Assembly (NCBI RefSeq): GCF_020360975.1
Contig: NW_025408671.1
Span: 1,984,001 to 2,048,000 of the forward strand
DNA from: Hirsutella rhossiliensis
Lineage: Eukaryota > Ascomycota > Sordariomycetes > Hypocreales > Ophiocordycipitaceae
Length of the DNA: 64,000 nucleotides
Direction: 5' to 3'
The notes under the pieces are model-generated. The model did no database searches, was not told the origin of the DNA, and was given only the letters and a program-made list of their open reading frames with translations. This document shows positions 39,501 through 50,661 of this stretch, one piece after another (the stretch's first letter is position 1; each line of letters starts with the position of its first letter). The position numbers were made by a program, and so were the translations under genes.

Positions 39501-41190
39501 ATATAATTATAAACTAGAGTAGAAAGGAGATATTTATATCTTAGGAAAAATATACTCGTAATAAAATACGAGAATATAATAAAGAAGACTTAGGGACTTT
39601 TAATACGCCTCCTATAGTAAGAGTAAAGCTTAAAAAGGCTACTATAACGCCTTCGTAAAAAGAAATCCTTATTTACTAAAGGGAAATAAGGGCTTTATTA
39701 TATCTAGCTATAATAAGTATAACGACTAGTATTATTCCTAAGGGATAAACCTATCGAGGGGTTTATATTAGTAGATATAATAGGGCGTGGTCTAAGTAAT
39801 AATAAGTATATTACGTTAGTAATAAGTCGGAGGTCGTAGACTATAGACTATAACTAGGTAATTAAAATTAGAGATAGAATCGTAATAAAGATCTATATTA
39901 AAAGCTAGAGAGCTATCTATCTAAAGGAGAGAAAGTAAGTAGCTATATATACCTATAGAGACTATCCTTAGATTATAGGCCTAGCTATAATCCCTAACGT
40001 TAGATCGTATAGAGCATAGTAATCCTATTAATCCTAGATTACTTAGATCTTTACGATCCCCTCGATCCTATATCTATTAGATAGTTATACTAACTATTTA
40101 TCCGTTAGACCGTATTACGTACTTAACGCGGTCGACCGTTAGCGGCCTAGTAGCTATAGTCGTAATAATAAGTAGGCTAGACATTTTATATACTATTATT
40201 TCCTATGCTAGATTTACTTCTAAACTAGATAATATATATTTTAAAGCGTTAAATACTATCTAGAAATATTTAAATAAATATCCTAACCTAGGGATAATTT
40301 ATTATTATAATATCCCTTATACTTATAACTTTATAAAAGGTTATTTTAACGCTAGCTAGGCGTCTAACCTTATAAATAGAAAATCCGTTTCTAGATACTA
40401 TTTCTATATTTATAAAAATATTATAAGTTAGGCCTACTAGAAGTAAAAATCTATAGCCCTATTAACCTACGAAGCTAAATTTATTGCCCTTAGGGAGGCT
40501 AATAAAGAAGCTTTATATCTAAATCGGATATTTTATATAATAAATAATAGCTTATCTATTAGAATTCTTAATACTATACCTCCTATCTTAACGGATAATA
40601 AGGCAGCTATTAAATTAGCTGAAAATCCGGAATTTTATAAAAAGATAAAGTATATAGATATTACTTACTTCTATACCTAAGAAAATATTAAGGAAAAGAA
40701 GATTCGGATTTTCTATATTAAATCCGAAGATAATATTACCGATATATTTACTAAGGAACTAAGAAGAGATAAATTCTTTAAGTTCTAAGAGCTTCTTTCC
40801 CTTAGGGAATTAAAAGAGCCTTAAAAAGAAAAGCTTATATCCCCTTAATAGAGGTTTTTTAGCTGTCTTTTGCTTTCTTAGCTTTTCCTCTATATATAAC
40901 TAATAGGTTTTTCCTTTAAAAAGGTTTCTTATTAATAAAAATAACTTATAAAAATAGGGTTTTCCTTATTAAAAGGTTTCCTATAATAATAACTTTATAA
41001 GGCTTTTCCTTATAAAGGTTTGCCTAAAAGAGGAGAAATAATTATAACTATAACTAGGATTTTTCCTACTAAGGTTTTTCCTAGAAAGGGTTTTAAAATT
41101 TTCCTTTATATTCCTATTATATACCTTATTCTTAATAAGGATAATTCTACTATAAAAGAAATAACTAGTAAAGAGTACTATTTACCTAGT
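36566..41190 (+). pseudogene. A2 gag-pol remnant, with deletion and solo-LTR insertion
   Basis: Plus-strand copia polyprotein. Gag is best kept at about 36900-37140, with a readable stretch around LVGISILEGYLNKVKEVFEE. Integrase lies at about 37800-38800 and keeps Glu at the catalytic position near 38335-38365 (PELNGVIERINRT). After 38870 sequence jumps over the region present in A1 as 1780-2850. RT continues to about 39660. The solo F LTR follows, then RNase H at 40173-40790, ending in an IFTKEL-like motif. TAA/TAG stops throughout. Confidence 0.85.
39718..40167 (-). mobile_element. Solo LTR of Gypsy F family (450 bp) in A2
   Basis: It interrupts A2 exactly where A1 reads AGCTATAATAAGTAGGCT. 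It is flanked by ATAAG on both sides (39713-39717, 40168-40172). Its first 300 bp match 28977-29275 (LTR-F) and its end matches too, whereas the middle-right part differs strongly. That makes it a diverged subfamily of the same LTR. Confidence 0.8.
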
Positions 41191-41206
41191 ACTCTTTAAG
41201 GGAGGC

Positions 41207-41903
41207 TATAAGAATATACCCTTATATTCCTATTTTACTATTATAAAGAAATAATAGGCATAGGGAGGCTTTATAGAATAAGCTAGTAAAAAGAGGCTCT
41301 ATAATATAGTCTAAGGGAATAACCCTTAAAAGATAAAGACCTCTACTAGACATCTATACCTTCCTCTAGGAAAAGCGGGTTAGGATAAGCCTATCCTTAT
41401 AAATAAAAATATGCATAAAATGCATAAGTTAATTACGAGCAGAACGGATACCCTATTACCTATTTTAGCCTAGCGGTTTTAAAGATATCCGCGATACGAG
41501 AATAGGTAGGGCATAGAACATTCTAGTTAAATCTACTACTTATACTAGAACCTATAGTCTTACGTTAACCATCACGCTATAATTAGACTATCTACTAAGT
41601 TAGGAAGATATACTATAGATAGAGCTTTTTAAGCACTATAGTATATACTAAAAAGCTAACTAATTAGTCTACTAGTAGGCGAGTAATAGTCTATAAAAGA
41701 CGAAGGATTTCCCTAGGAGTAGTAGATAAAATAAGTAAGTTCGTAAGTATCTTTTATAACGCTATTCTTTTAATATATTATTTAGCCCCCTATATACTCG
41801 TTATAAATTCCGGACGAAATCCTACCCTATACTCCTTCGACCGATCTTTCCGCTTATATTATCGATTACCTAATTCTACGCTTATTGCTTATACCTTCTT
41901 ATA
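41207..41903 (+). repeat. LTR-A, 3' LTR of A2 (697 bp)
   Basis: Same length and termini as the 5' LTR. The purine-rich AAGGGAGGC lies directly upstream (41198-41206). Confidence 0.95.
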
Positions 41904-42008
41904 ATAAGCCTATAGCTCCTTTACCTACTTATCTTAATCTTAGGGCTCTATAAGAATCGTCTTATAGACCGTAGGGACGGTAGAGGAGTTGTTTTTCGAT
42001 ATCGTTAT

Positions 42009-42704
42009 TATAAGAATATACCCTTATATTCCTATTTTACTATTATAAAGAAATAATAAGTATAGGGAGGCTTTATAGAATAAGCTAGTAAAAAGAGGCT
42101 CTATAATATAGTCTAAGGGAATAACCCTTAAAAGATAAAGACCTCTACTAGATATCTATACCTTCCTCTAGGAAAAGCGGGTTAAGATAAGCCTATCCTT
42201 ATAAATTAAAATATATATAAAATGCATAAGCTAATTACGAGTAGAATAGATACCCTATTGCCTATTTTAGCTTAGCGGTTCCGAAGATATCCGCGATATA
42301 AGAATAGGTAGGGCATAGAACATTCTAGTTAAATCTACTACTTATACTAGAACCTATAGTTTACGTTAACTATTACGCTATAATTAGACCACCTACTAAG
42401 TTAGGAAGATATACTATAGATAGAGCTTTTTAAGCACTATAGAATGTGCTAGAAAGCTAACTAATTAGTCTACTAGTAGGCAAGCAATAGTCTATAAAAG
42501 ACGAAGGATTTCCCTAGGAGTAGTAGATAGAATAAGTAAGTTCGTATATATCTTTTATAACGCTATTCTTTTAATATATTATTTAGCCCCTTATATGCTC
42601 GTAATAAATTCCGGATAAAATCCTACCCTATACTCCTTCGACCGATCTCCTCGCCTACGTTATCGATTACCTAATTCCACGCTTATTGCTTATACCTTCT
42701 TATA
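42009..42704 (+). mobile_element. Solo LTR-A in B1 5' region (696 bp)
   Basis: A full LTR-A with no internal region, flanked by the target duplication GTTAT (42004-42008 and 42705-42709). It is inserted in B1 about 100 bp from the A2 insertion. Solo LTRs normally arise by recombination between the two LTRs of one element. Confidence 0.93.
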
Positions 42705-42835
42705 GTTATAAAGAGAGAGGGGGGTAGAAAAGTCGGTTAAAAATTAGCCTTTTTAGTAAGAGGGGTAAAAGGGAGCTATAAGGGATATAAGAAAGGTGCC
42801 TTTTATAATAGCCGGAAGGTATAGGAATTCTATTC

Positions 42836-42851
42836 CTCCCGGGCTTATAAC
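42836..42851 (-). other. Primer-binding site of B1 (half initiator tRNA-Met)
   Basis: Read on the minus strand directly after the 5' LTR: GTTATAAGCCCGGGAG, the same half-tRNA target as in A2 and H with one RIP-type change. Confidence 0.7.
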
Positions 42852-43337
42852 TCTTATAAAGAGAGATATAAGAAGTATATAAAAATATATAAAGGTAAAA
42901 TTAAAAGTAAGGGGTCGGATAGGTAGGGCAGAGAGATTTAATTCTTATAGGGGTAGTAATAAAGGTAGGGGAGTAATTATTATATTTCTTTAATTCTCTT
43001 TCTTTCCTTTATCTAACGCCCTTCTTTATACCTATTTAGTATCTTAATTAATAAAGAAGATCCTACTTAAAGAAGCTATGAATATCCTTTTAACTACTAA
43101 GCTTTTTACTGGTTTTTTCCCTTCTTTTCTAGCCCTTACTAGTATATCCGTCTTATCTCTCGCTACCTTTATAGGAAGCTATCGCTACTTCTACTTCCCC
43201 TTATACCCCTACCTTTCTTTCTATACCTCTTTTTAGCTCCTTCTTCCTTCTTTTATACCGGGTGTTTTTAGCTTCCTTAGTCCCTTATACTAAGAGATAT
43301 CTCTAAGAACTACGAAATTAGGCTATACTTCGCGATA
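42852..43337 (-). repeat. LTR-B, 5' LTR of B1 (486 bp)
   Basis: Plus-strand start TCTTATAAAGAGAGATATAA and end ACTTCGCGATA, followed by the duplicated TTAAT. Confidence 0.93.
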
Positions 43338-43342
43338 TTAAT

Positions 43343-43850
43343 ATTATACTATATTCTTTTTATTCGTCGTATAGCTTTTACTATAAAATACTAGAGAAAT
43401 CTTTTAAGTATACTAAATATATATAGTAAAGTCGTTCTTATAATACGTTAAGTATAGCGATTAGCTCTTATAGGTAACTTTATTATCCTACTTATTATTT
43501 ATAGCTAATATATTTCTTAGTATCTTAAATAAATCTAGAGTCTAATTAATTAAATAAAAAAGAAGAAATTACTAAGGAGCGAATATTAAAAGCTTAAGCC
43601 GACCTAAATAAAGCCTTAGCTCGTTTAGCGTAGCTTTACCGTTAAAAGCGCTAGCTAAAGATAAAGGGTATTAAGATAGTCTATTAAGGCCTTTATTCCT
43701 TAAATAACCTTAATAAAGCTAAGCGCTAAGAATCTAAAGTAATAGTCGACGTTTAGTCTATAAGTAAATTTAATATAATTAATTAAAATACTATTAGTTT
43801 ATTAAGTAATTTTATAATACTTAAGGTAGATTTTATTAGTAAAACTATTA
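43343..43850 (+). pseudogene. Antisense ORF of F2, right part with coiled coil
   Basis: Plus-strand frame opposite to F2 pol. It continues in register from 29691 across the B1 insertion. Tyr codons are frequent at 43350-43520 (possible former Cys/His). From 43535 a coiled-coil-like segment follows: LNKKEEITKERILKA, ADLNKALARLA, then KIKGIKIV and a VIVDV block near 43740. Stops are TAA/TAG only. From memory, similar helical tails occur in repeat-associated hypothetical proteins of filamentous ascomycetes; I cannot name a family. It converges with the chromodomain end of F2 pol. Confidence 0.5.
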
Positions 43851-45767
43851 AAGTAAAGAACTATAATAAGTTAAGTACTTAAGTAGTTCTTAGGTATTTT
43901 CCTTTAGTCTATATCCCTTTTACTTAATAAGGTATTCTTATTACTAACCTTATTTTCTTATATTTAGTATTTATTTTACTTTATATTCTTAATTATTATT
44001 AACTTTAATTTTTTCTTATAATATAGCGTTTTATAGTACTAGTTCTAATAATAAGATATAAAATATTAGGTATATCTATATTATTATTAGTAGCGAAAGT
44101 TTATAGTTAACTTTTAAAATAGTTTTCTTAACTTTAAATAGTTTAAGTTTCTTAAAATCTAATTTATTACTTAGTCGTTTTATTTTAATATTTCGTTATA
44201 TAAAGTAGACTATATTTCCCTTTTAAAAGATTAGTCCCTATAATCTTTTTTAATTATAGTAAGTAGATATTTATTCTTTAATAAATTAAAGTTCTTATTA
44301 TATTTCTTTATATAATCTTTATAGCTAATTTACTTATAGTATCGCTCGTTTTACTTATAGTCCTTATTAAGTATCCTTAAATACTTTTAAGTTATATCTA
44401 TAATTAGCGTATACTAGTAAGAGCTTAGTTATTTTTATTACTAAGCTATTATAAGCTAGTTATACTATTAGTAGCTATTTAACTTAATCGTTTTATTTAT
44501 AACTAATATAGTATTATAAATATTATTTAAGTATTTAGTTAAGTTATTTTATTTATTTATTTATTTATAAGTAATAAGCTATATTAAGCTTATATTTTAT
44601 CCTTAATTATACTATAAGAGCTTATTAAAACTTAGCTATAAATATACTTTCTTTATTAAAGATAATTTTATATAATAGTTTATAATTACTAATAATTATT
44701 TATAGGAAAATATATACTAGCTCTTTTATATTACTTACTTCTTTATATAGTAAGAAGTATTTATATTTCGTTAGTTTATTAATAATAATAAATATACTAT
44801 TATACTTAATATTAGTTATAGGTTCTTTTAATAGTAATAGCTTTATAATATAGTTAAAAGCTATTAAATCCTATAGTTTTTTAATACTAGTAGCGGTTAT
44901 AATTCTCTTTATAGCTTATATTATTTAGCTTTACTTTATATATAAAGTTTATATTTTTTAATAACTTATTATACTACTTCCTTAAGCTATAAAAAGTTAT
45001 ATTATCGTTTAATCCGTTTTATTATTCTTTAGATTCCTTAGTATCTATATATTTAATATTTATATATATCTTATATAGCTTTATCTTATAGTTCTAATAG
45101 TATCTAGATTTTATTTTTATATATTAAAACTTTTAAATATTCTATATTATATCTATTTAGTACTTTATATTCTTTTATTTATTTTAAGATCTTTTAGTAT
45201 ATTAAGTTATTAAGTTATACTTAAATATTATATTTAGCTATCGTTATTAATAGTTCTTATTTTCGTTAATTTTTAAAAGCTATCCTTTTACTATAGGTAC
45301 TCCTATATTATAGTTACTTCGTTAACTAAGAGTATTAGCTTAACTATATTTTATTCCTTTTTTATAAATTATTTTATAGTCGAATTCTAATAAATATTTA
45401 GCCTATTAAATCTATCGTCTATTTAACTATTATATTATTATAAAGTAAAAGATATTCTTATAATTTATATAGACCTTAACTTTATATTTACTTTTAAGAA
45501 AGTAATATTAAAATTCCTTAAAAGCTTAAATAATTATAAGGAATTCTTTATCGTAAATAAGGTAATTAAGTTCTACGCTATATAGATTTTTTATGTAAAA
45601 TATAATTAGTTATAGTCTTCTTTTATTATCTTTTTATCCGATTTATACTCTTAAAGTAAAGTTTAATATATTAGTTTTAAGTTTAATATATTATTTTAAA
45701 TTAAAGGTAGTTAAAACTAATTCTTATATAATTATAGTATTAATATATTTAAAAGCTTTATTAGCTT

Positions 45768-46036
45768 TATCGCACGGAGGATGAGCAAGTGGGCATAAAG
45801 ATCAGGGACTGGAAGACTCTTGATTCTGCTATCTAAGGTGGGAAAGAGGCGAGATCTTTATAGACTGCCTGAATATGAGAATGGAAGGGAATGGTAGTGA
45901 ATGGAAGCATCTGATCGGATCATCTGGAAGCCACTGATGCGTTGATGATGCCTCCTAGAAGTTTCTGTGGGGAAATGTGAAACGGACTGTGTGAATAGGG
46001 GTCAGACTGTTGGAGGCTGATATCCTATGTGTGACA
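45768..46036 (-). repeat. 3' LTR of Copia H (269 bp)
   Basis: On the minus strand TGTCACACATAGG to CCGTGCGATA. It differs from the 5' LTR at only three places: two missing G in G-runs and one T/C. Confidence 0.95.
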
Positions 46037-46049
46037 TACCCCCCCAGGT
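46037..46049 (-). other. Polypurine tract of Copia H
   Basis: Minus strand CCTGGGGGGGTA immediately before the 3' LTR, the start site of plus-strand DNA synthesis in LTR elements. Confidence 0.85.
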
Positions 46050-46087
46050 TGTGCTGGCTAGTGGGCAGTGCAAACTGAAGAAAGAAA

Positions 46088-46860
46088 CTAGATCCCTAGC
46101 AACGTAGAGATATCGACGAGACCGAGTTGTTTGACGAAAGTAGCAAATTTCTGGCCTGGCAGAGCTTTGGTGAGGCCGTCTGCAATCATCTGGGAAGTAG
46201 GCGTATAAGTGAGCTTATAGAGGCCTTTCTCAAATGCCTGCCTAGCCCAACAGGTGTGGATGTCAACGTGACGAAGGGCTGTGCGGAGGCGTGGAATATC
46301 CTGTGTGACAAGACGAATGGTTTGAAGGTTGTCACATTGGATCGTCGGAATTCCATCAAGCTTAAGAGAGAGCTGCTCAAAGAGACGGAAGGTTGCAATA
46401 GTCTCTTTTGCCGTGTGCGTGAGAGCAAGCAATTCAGCTTCTGTGGAAGAAGTGGTGACTGTATCCTGTTTACCGGCTTTCCAAGCAATAGGGCCGCCGA
46501 AGAGGGTAAGGATTGAACCCTGGGATGACTTGCGAGTCTTTTTATCATCAGCGAAAGCAGCGTCGGATGCGCTTTGGAAATCGCTATGATGTTGAGCGTG
46601 GAGCTGAGGAACAACATCCTCGTCGAGGCAGGGTTTTCCTGAAAACTGGATGGCGAGATACCTAGTGGCGTAAAGGTACTCGATCAGATGGTCTGCGAGC
46701 TTGGAGTGATGCTCGGAAGGGTTGTTGAGGAATTCAGCTAGTTTAGACGCTGGCTTGGCTATGTCCGAGCGGGTGATAGCTGCGGCGTAGGTCAGTGATC
46801 CAACTTTGCTCTGGTATAGCTGAATTTGGTCTGGAGAAGCCTGCCCTGTGTGCGGCTGGA
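46088..46860 (-). pseudogene. H RNase H domain
   Basis: The C-terminal part of copia pol is continuous from about 46860 down to a TAG near 46088. It reads LTYAAAITRSDIAKPASKLA, a SASDAAFADDKKTRKS block, the TSSTEAELLALTHTAKE motif with catalytic acidic residues, CDN, and the terminal ADGLTKALPG typical of Ty1/copia RNase H. It is open over its whole length. It is separated from RT upstream by a one-base frame change near 46880. Confidence 0.93.
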
Positions 46861-46879
46861 CTTCGTTGCACGGGAAGGG

Positions 46880-48271
46880 GCTCCTCTGAAGTGGTCACGC
46901 CGTTGAAGGTCGAACCGTTGAACCATCCTTTCAATGTAGGAGTCTTGGCATAGCCAAAGCTTCCTGTTGGGTCTGTCACGCAGGACTCTGATACCAAGGA
47001 ACCATTGTAATTCCCTTGGTCTGTCATCGCGTACTTCCTCTTGAGGGCTGCAACCATCTCATCAGCTGCGTCCTCGTTTTCCTTGCGATAGAGGAAAACA
47101 ATATCGTCAACGAAGAAGAAAACAGTGAGCCAGTCGTTCTGGAAGATGCAGGGTTCGTCGGGACACTGTGTAAGACCAAGCTCTCTGAATGCAGCAGTGA
47201 GTTCCTTCTGCCAAAGAAGAGGGGACCGTCGGAGGCCATAGAGGGCTCGCATGAGGCGAAGAGCCCATCCCTGTCTGTAGTATCCGTCTGGGAAGGCTAC
47301 ATAGACCTCCTCCTCGTCTTCTAAGAGGGCGTTTGTGAAGGCATTAACTGCGTCGAGCTGTCGGGTCTCAAGGTCGAATTTGGCGGTGATGGCCATGAGA
47401 ATCCGGAAAGAACGTCCTGCAAGGGTTGCTGCATAGGTGTCCTTGTCACCTAGCTGTTGAAGATCTCCTCGAACACAAAGACGGGCTTTGAACTTTGTAA
47501 GAAAGCCATGCTTGTCGAACTTATACTTAAAGACCCAGGTAAGTGGCAAAAGCTTGCCCGTGACCTGGTCTCTGGGGACCGCTCTGAAGGTTCCTCTCTG
47601 TTGGAGTGCTTTCCACTCGGCGTGGGCTCCTTCTCTGAACTGAGGACCAAATCTGTGGGTGCGAAGTTCCTTATACGTCGTAGGTTCGGGAGGAAGGTGT
47701 CGTCTGTGAAGTTTTCTTCTCTGCCGAGAAAGAAAGAGCTGTGGAATTGACCCTTAGTGTTGGTCGAAAAAGCACTGAGCTTGCGAGGCTTTGGAGTGCG
47801 GGCTGAGCGCCGTGGCTGAGAGTCACTCGGACCGGGGTCCGGTGTCGGATATGGGTGCTGAATGTCATGAAACTCATCCTGATCATCCGAGTCCTCATGA
47901 TCAGATGGTTCGGGTTGTACCACAATCGTGGTGGCGTCTCCTTGGTCTGAGGTTGAGGGAGATTGCTCAACGGGGTCAGGTTCAGGTTCATCGATTTGAG
48001 TGGGGATTTCCTCGTAATCCGACTCGTCCTCGATGTGGGCTGGAAGCTGTACTTCCACGCGCTGCGGGATAGGTTCTGGTGGCTGATCATTTCCGTCATA
48101 GAAGATGCTTTCATTGAAGGTCACATCTCGGACCCTTCGGACTTCTGATGTGGACGGAATCCAGATCCTGAAAATGTTCGTGGAATCATATCCAACGAGA
48201 TAACCGATTTCTGTGTGAGGGTCGGTCTTTAGGTCCTTCTTCTGTCTGTTCTGAAGGGCCTGGGGTGTCAA
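46880..48271 (-). pseudogene. H linker and reverse transcriptase
   Basis: After an acidic, Pro-rich linker (about 47760-48110) comes copia RT: PLTWVFKYKFDKHGFLTKFK, LDAVNAFTNA, YGLRRSPLLWQ, and the active site FFFVDDIVFLYRKE at about 47090-47130 (Phe-Val-Asp-Asp instead of the usual Tyr-Val-Asp-Asp). Then, in a shifted frame, ELQWFLGIRVLRDRPNR. One-base frame changes sit near 47690 (a CCC run), 47018 (a GGG run) and 46880 (CCCCTTCCC). RNA-dependent DNA polymerase of the element; not intact as sequenced. Confidence 0.93.
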
Positions 48272-49110
48272 GGATAGGCTCTGCAGCCGTATGCCTTGAG
48301 AAACGTGATGTCAGGCTGGTCTTGCTGGTAGCCTATGTCTCTGTTGTTGTCTCGCAGCCACTGATGAAGCAGCTGGAAAGGCGTTCGGAAGCTGTGGTTC
48401 TGCATGGGCGATCTGTTGTGCAAAAACACTGCTGCTTTCCAAGTCTCTGGCCAAAGATCAGATGGTAAATTGGCATCAATTCCCATTGTTCTGGCCTGGG
48501 CAGATATTACCCCCCCAGATCGCTCTGCAGAACCGTTTTGAGCGGGAGTGTAAGGGCAGAAGGTTCATCTTGAATCCTTTTCCTCGATCCAGCTCTCATA
48601 CGCACTCTGAAGAGAACGATCGTTATCACGGTGGATAATGCAAATGTTGAGATTCCATTGGCGTTGAACCATTGCCTCGTGGTTTCTCAAAGCAGTCATA
48701 ACGGACCCTTGTGTCGCGTCATTCAGAAGGTAGATGAAGATCATGCTTGTAAATTCATCTTTGATAAGAAGAACAGCTTCCTTGCCGTTGAATGAGGTGT
48801 TCATACTGAAGATATCAACGTAGATTCTCCAGAATGGTCTGGGGCTCGGTTTTGAGGGTTCGGCGAGACGACCTTCTTTCCTTCCCAAGGAACACGCGGT
48901 GCAATCGATGGTAACTGGGCCTTTGATCTTCGAACCCGTCGTGTTCTCAACAAGATGCTCTAGGGCTTGAGCGTTCAAGTGACCTAGGCGCTTATGCCAA
49001 AGCGTAGCATCTGCTGTTTTCACTGTGCGAGGTGCAGATGAAGATGTGAAATTGGAGGCGTGAGAGTCCTCCTTAATCGGGTTGAACTCGATGACCGGTT
49101 GACGAAAGCG
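48268..49110 (-). pseudogene. H integrase
   Basis: GAG-pre-integrase zinc region (ATLWHKRLGHLNAQALEHLV, then CTACSLGRK) at about 48880-49015. The catalytic core has the first Asp in YVDIFSMN (about 48800-48820), the second in IIHRDND (about 48615-48640) and Glu in PAQNGSAERSGG (about 48515-48550). It ends with LWPETWKAAVFLHNRSP and FLKAYGCRAYP. The frame changes near 48275 and twice between 48530 and 48590. Confidence 0.92.
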
Positions 49111-49465
49111 GCGTTTCGTATGAAATATAATCTGATCGTCTTTAGAGACGCGTCCAGATAGTGGATTCCAGTTGTATCCCTTCGCAAGAAAGCGGTCGAG
49201 GATGCGATGTTGGTGTGGAATTTTGGCACGAAGGCAACTTCGTTGAGCTGAAAAAGTCCTCCTTCTTCAAGCTTCATACGGACTGTGCCGTAGCCAAGGA
49301 TCTGAAGTTGACTATCGCCTGCAAAGAGCTCTTTTGGCTCTGCAAGGGCGGTGTAGTCAAGAAAACGGGATCGGTTGTTGCAAATGTGTGTGTCTGATCC
49401 GGAATCAAGGATAAAGGAGTCATACAGCGGGTAGACTGCCTTTCCCGTCGAGAAACTGGTTGATG
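49020..49465 (-). pseudogene. H aspartic protease
   Basis: In the frame offset from gag, the sequence reads LYDSFILDSGSDTHICN with the Asp-Ser-Gly active site at 49395-49406, then FAGDSQLQILGYGTV and LNEVAFVPKFHTNI. This is the normal copia protease context just before the integrase zinc region. Frame changes are needed near 49460 to join gag and near 49190-49200 to join integrase. Confidence 0.9.
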
Positions 49466-50589
49466 GAGGTGTTGAGGAGGCGGTGTGTTGTCAGGAGCTG
49501 GTAGAAGACCGGCAAACGCTGTGCCTTTAACGGAGGAGTCGGACGATTTCTCCATTTCCTTCTTCTTGAAGTCTTGTGCTTTCTCCGTCATCTTCTTTGC
49601 CCATGGATTGGAGTCGAGGATTTCCTTGATCTTCTTCTCAACCTTCTGATCAGGAGTCCAGCCATCAGGCCGAGCTGATTTGATGAGATAGAAGCAATCT
49701 ACGAAGCGGTGATATTCTCCGCAGACACACATAGGAACACCATCAGCGTTCTTGCTTGAAGACCACTTAGGCTTGTCCTCTTTCCTCTCCGATTTCTCTC
49801 CCTTGCCTTGGAAGGCAGCTCCGAATGATCCTTTGCTGTTGTTGGCGGCCTTGATTCGGTGAGCTCGTTCAAAGATCTCACTGATCTTAATGCCGTCCGG
49901 GAAGTCCGTCTTCCAATCAGGCTTGCCGAATACGGCCTCGTCTTCCATTTTGTTGACCCAATAGTCTGTGAATGGGGCGTTGATGGACGAAACAGCCTGT
50001 AGGAAATCTTGGGTAGGGCGAAGGTCCTGGACATCAGGAAGCCCTAATTGCTTTGCCTCAGTGAGGACTTTCTGCCATTGGGTGACCCAAGCTTCGATCT
50101 TGGTCCTGTTTGGCGACTGAAGGGTGGAACGATAACGCTGAACAACTTCCTCTCGAGTGCCCAGTCGGTTGGGGCCACACGAGCCTGAAGCAAGGCAAGT
50201 TGCTTTGCAACGTCGTGTTCCTCGGCAATGGTGCTGTAGTAGTTGCCGATGGTCTTGACGATGTGTTGTTGAAGGCTGGCGAGTGCCTTCACTTGATCCC
50301 TATACCCTTGAAGCTTCGAGCGGTATTGGGTGTGGAGGAATTCGAGACGGCGAAATTCCTCCGAGGTCAGATCCACGAGATCAGATGCTTCGTGGTTGAT
50401 TTGTCGGAATGTTGGTTCAACTGGCTGCTGAAGAACCGGCTTACCCTCCTTGACGGCAGGGTCCAGAAAGTCCCAAAGACTGTGGGACGTGGCGAATTTC
50501 TTGATGATAGAAATCCATTGTTTCCAGTCGCAAGGGCCGTTGAGCACGGTGCCCTTGGAAGAGCCATCAAGATCTAGAGCTGAGCTCAT
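49466..50589 (-). pseudogene. H gag (capsid-nucleocapsid)
   Basis: Starts with ATG at 50589 (MSSALDLDGSSKGTVLNGPC), 72 bp after the 5' LTR, which is a usual distance. The N-terminal part matches the copia gag pattern (NGPCDWKQWISIIKKFA). After a one-base frame change near 50155 it continues QRYRSTLQSPNRTKIEAWV, KISEIFERAHRIKAANN, then the short zinc-binding element CVCGEYHRFVDC near 49690-49730. Lys/Glu-rich sequence leads to protease. Confidence 0.9.
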
Positions 50590-50644
50590 TGTGGAAGCTA
50601 TTCTGCGCAGCGGAATGAACGAGAATAAGATACCCAGTCAATGG

Positions 50645-50661
50645 CAGACCGGGCTCATAAC
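50645..50661 (-). other. Primer-binding site of Copia H
   Basis: Minus strand GTTATGAGCCCGGTCTG directly after the 5' LTR. It is complementary to the anticodon arm of initiator tRNA-Met (half-tRNA primer). This is the un-RIPed version of the site seen in A2, B1 and C. Confidence 0.8.

Larger units (their letters stand above)
35851..41903 (+). mobile_element. Complete Copia element A2 (6053 bp), RIP-degraded
   Basis: Two 697-bp LTRs and a perfect target duplication ATAAG (35846-35850 and 41904-41908). A half-tRNA primer-binding site follows the 5' LTR, and a polypurine tract (AAGGGAGGC) precedes the 3' LTR. It is inserted in B1. Relative to A1 it lacks about 1.07 kb between integrase and RT, and it carries a solo F LTR between RT and RNase H. 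Confidence 0.95.
30179..42835 (-). pseudogene. B1 gag-pol remnant (minus), interrupted by A2
   Basis: Copia polyprotein on the minus strand in the order RNase H (from about 30300), RT (about 31300-32300), integrase (about 33000-34400), gag (about 34500-35845 and 41909-42008). The RT active site reads FFYINDII near 31495-31540, and the block after it (about 31300-31420) reads IWLTQDAYIDK once TAG/TAA is taken as Gln/Trp. That closely matches IWLTQDAYIEK of the un-RIPed RT fragment at 53171-54147. All frames are broken by TAA/TAG. Confidence 0.8.
29692..43337 (-). mobile_element. Complete Copia element B1, RIP-degraded, with nested A2 and solo LTR-A
   Basis: LTRs of 487 and 486 bp and a perfect target duplication TTAAT (29687-29691 and 43338-43342). 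Read on the minus strand it has a half-tRNA primer-binding site just inside the right LTR and a polypurine tract (CTAAGGGGGTA) just inside the left LTR, so the left LTR is the 3' one. Removing A2 and the solo A LTR leaves about 6.9 kb. The LTR and about 290 bp of adjoining 3' sequence have an un-RIPed relative at 52388-53170. Confidence 0.93.

Noticed and set aside
43500..43850. C-terminus of a DNA-transposon (pogo-like) transposase
   Set aside because: The coiled-coil tail looked similar at first, but no DDE domain or inverted repeats were found and the stretch lies within F2 between its chromodomain and its LTR.
1..45767. AT-rich organellar or bacterial DNA
   Set aside because: The low GC comes from selective loss of CpA/TpG with CpG retained, in sequences that are clearly fungal-type LTR retrotransposons. 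No organellar genes are present.
46127..48468. Several plus-strand open frames of 60-155 codons inside Copia H
   Set aside because: They are shadows of the minus-strand integrase, RT and RNase H, which carry the recognisable motifs.
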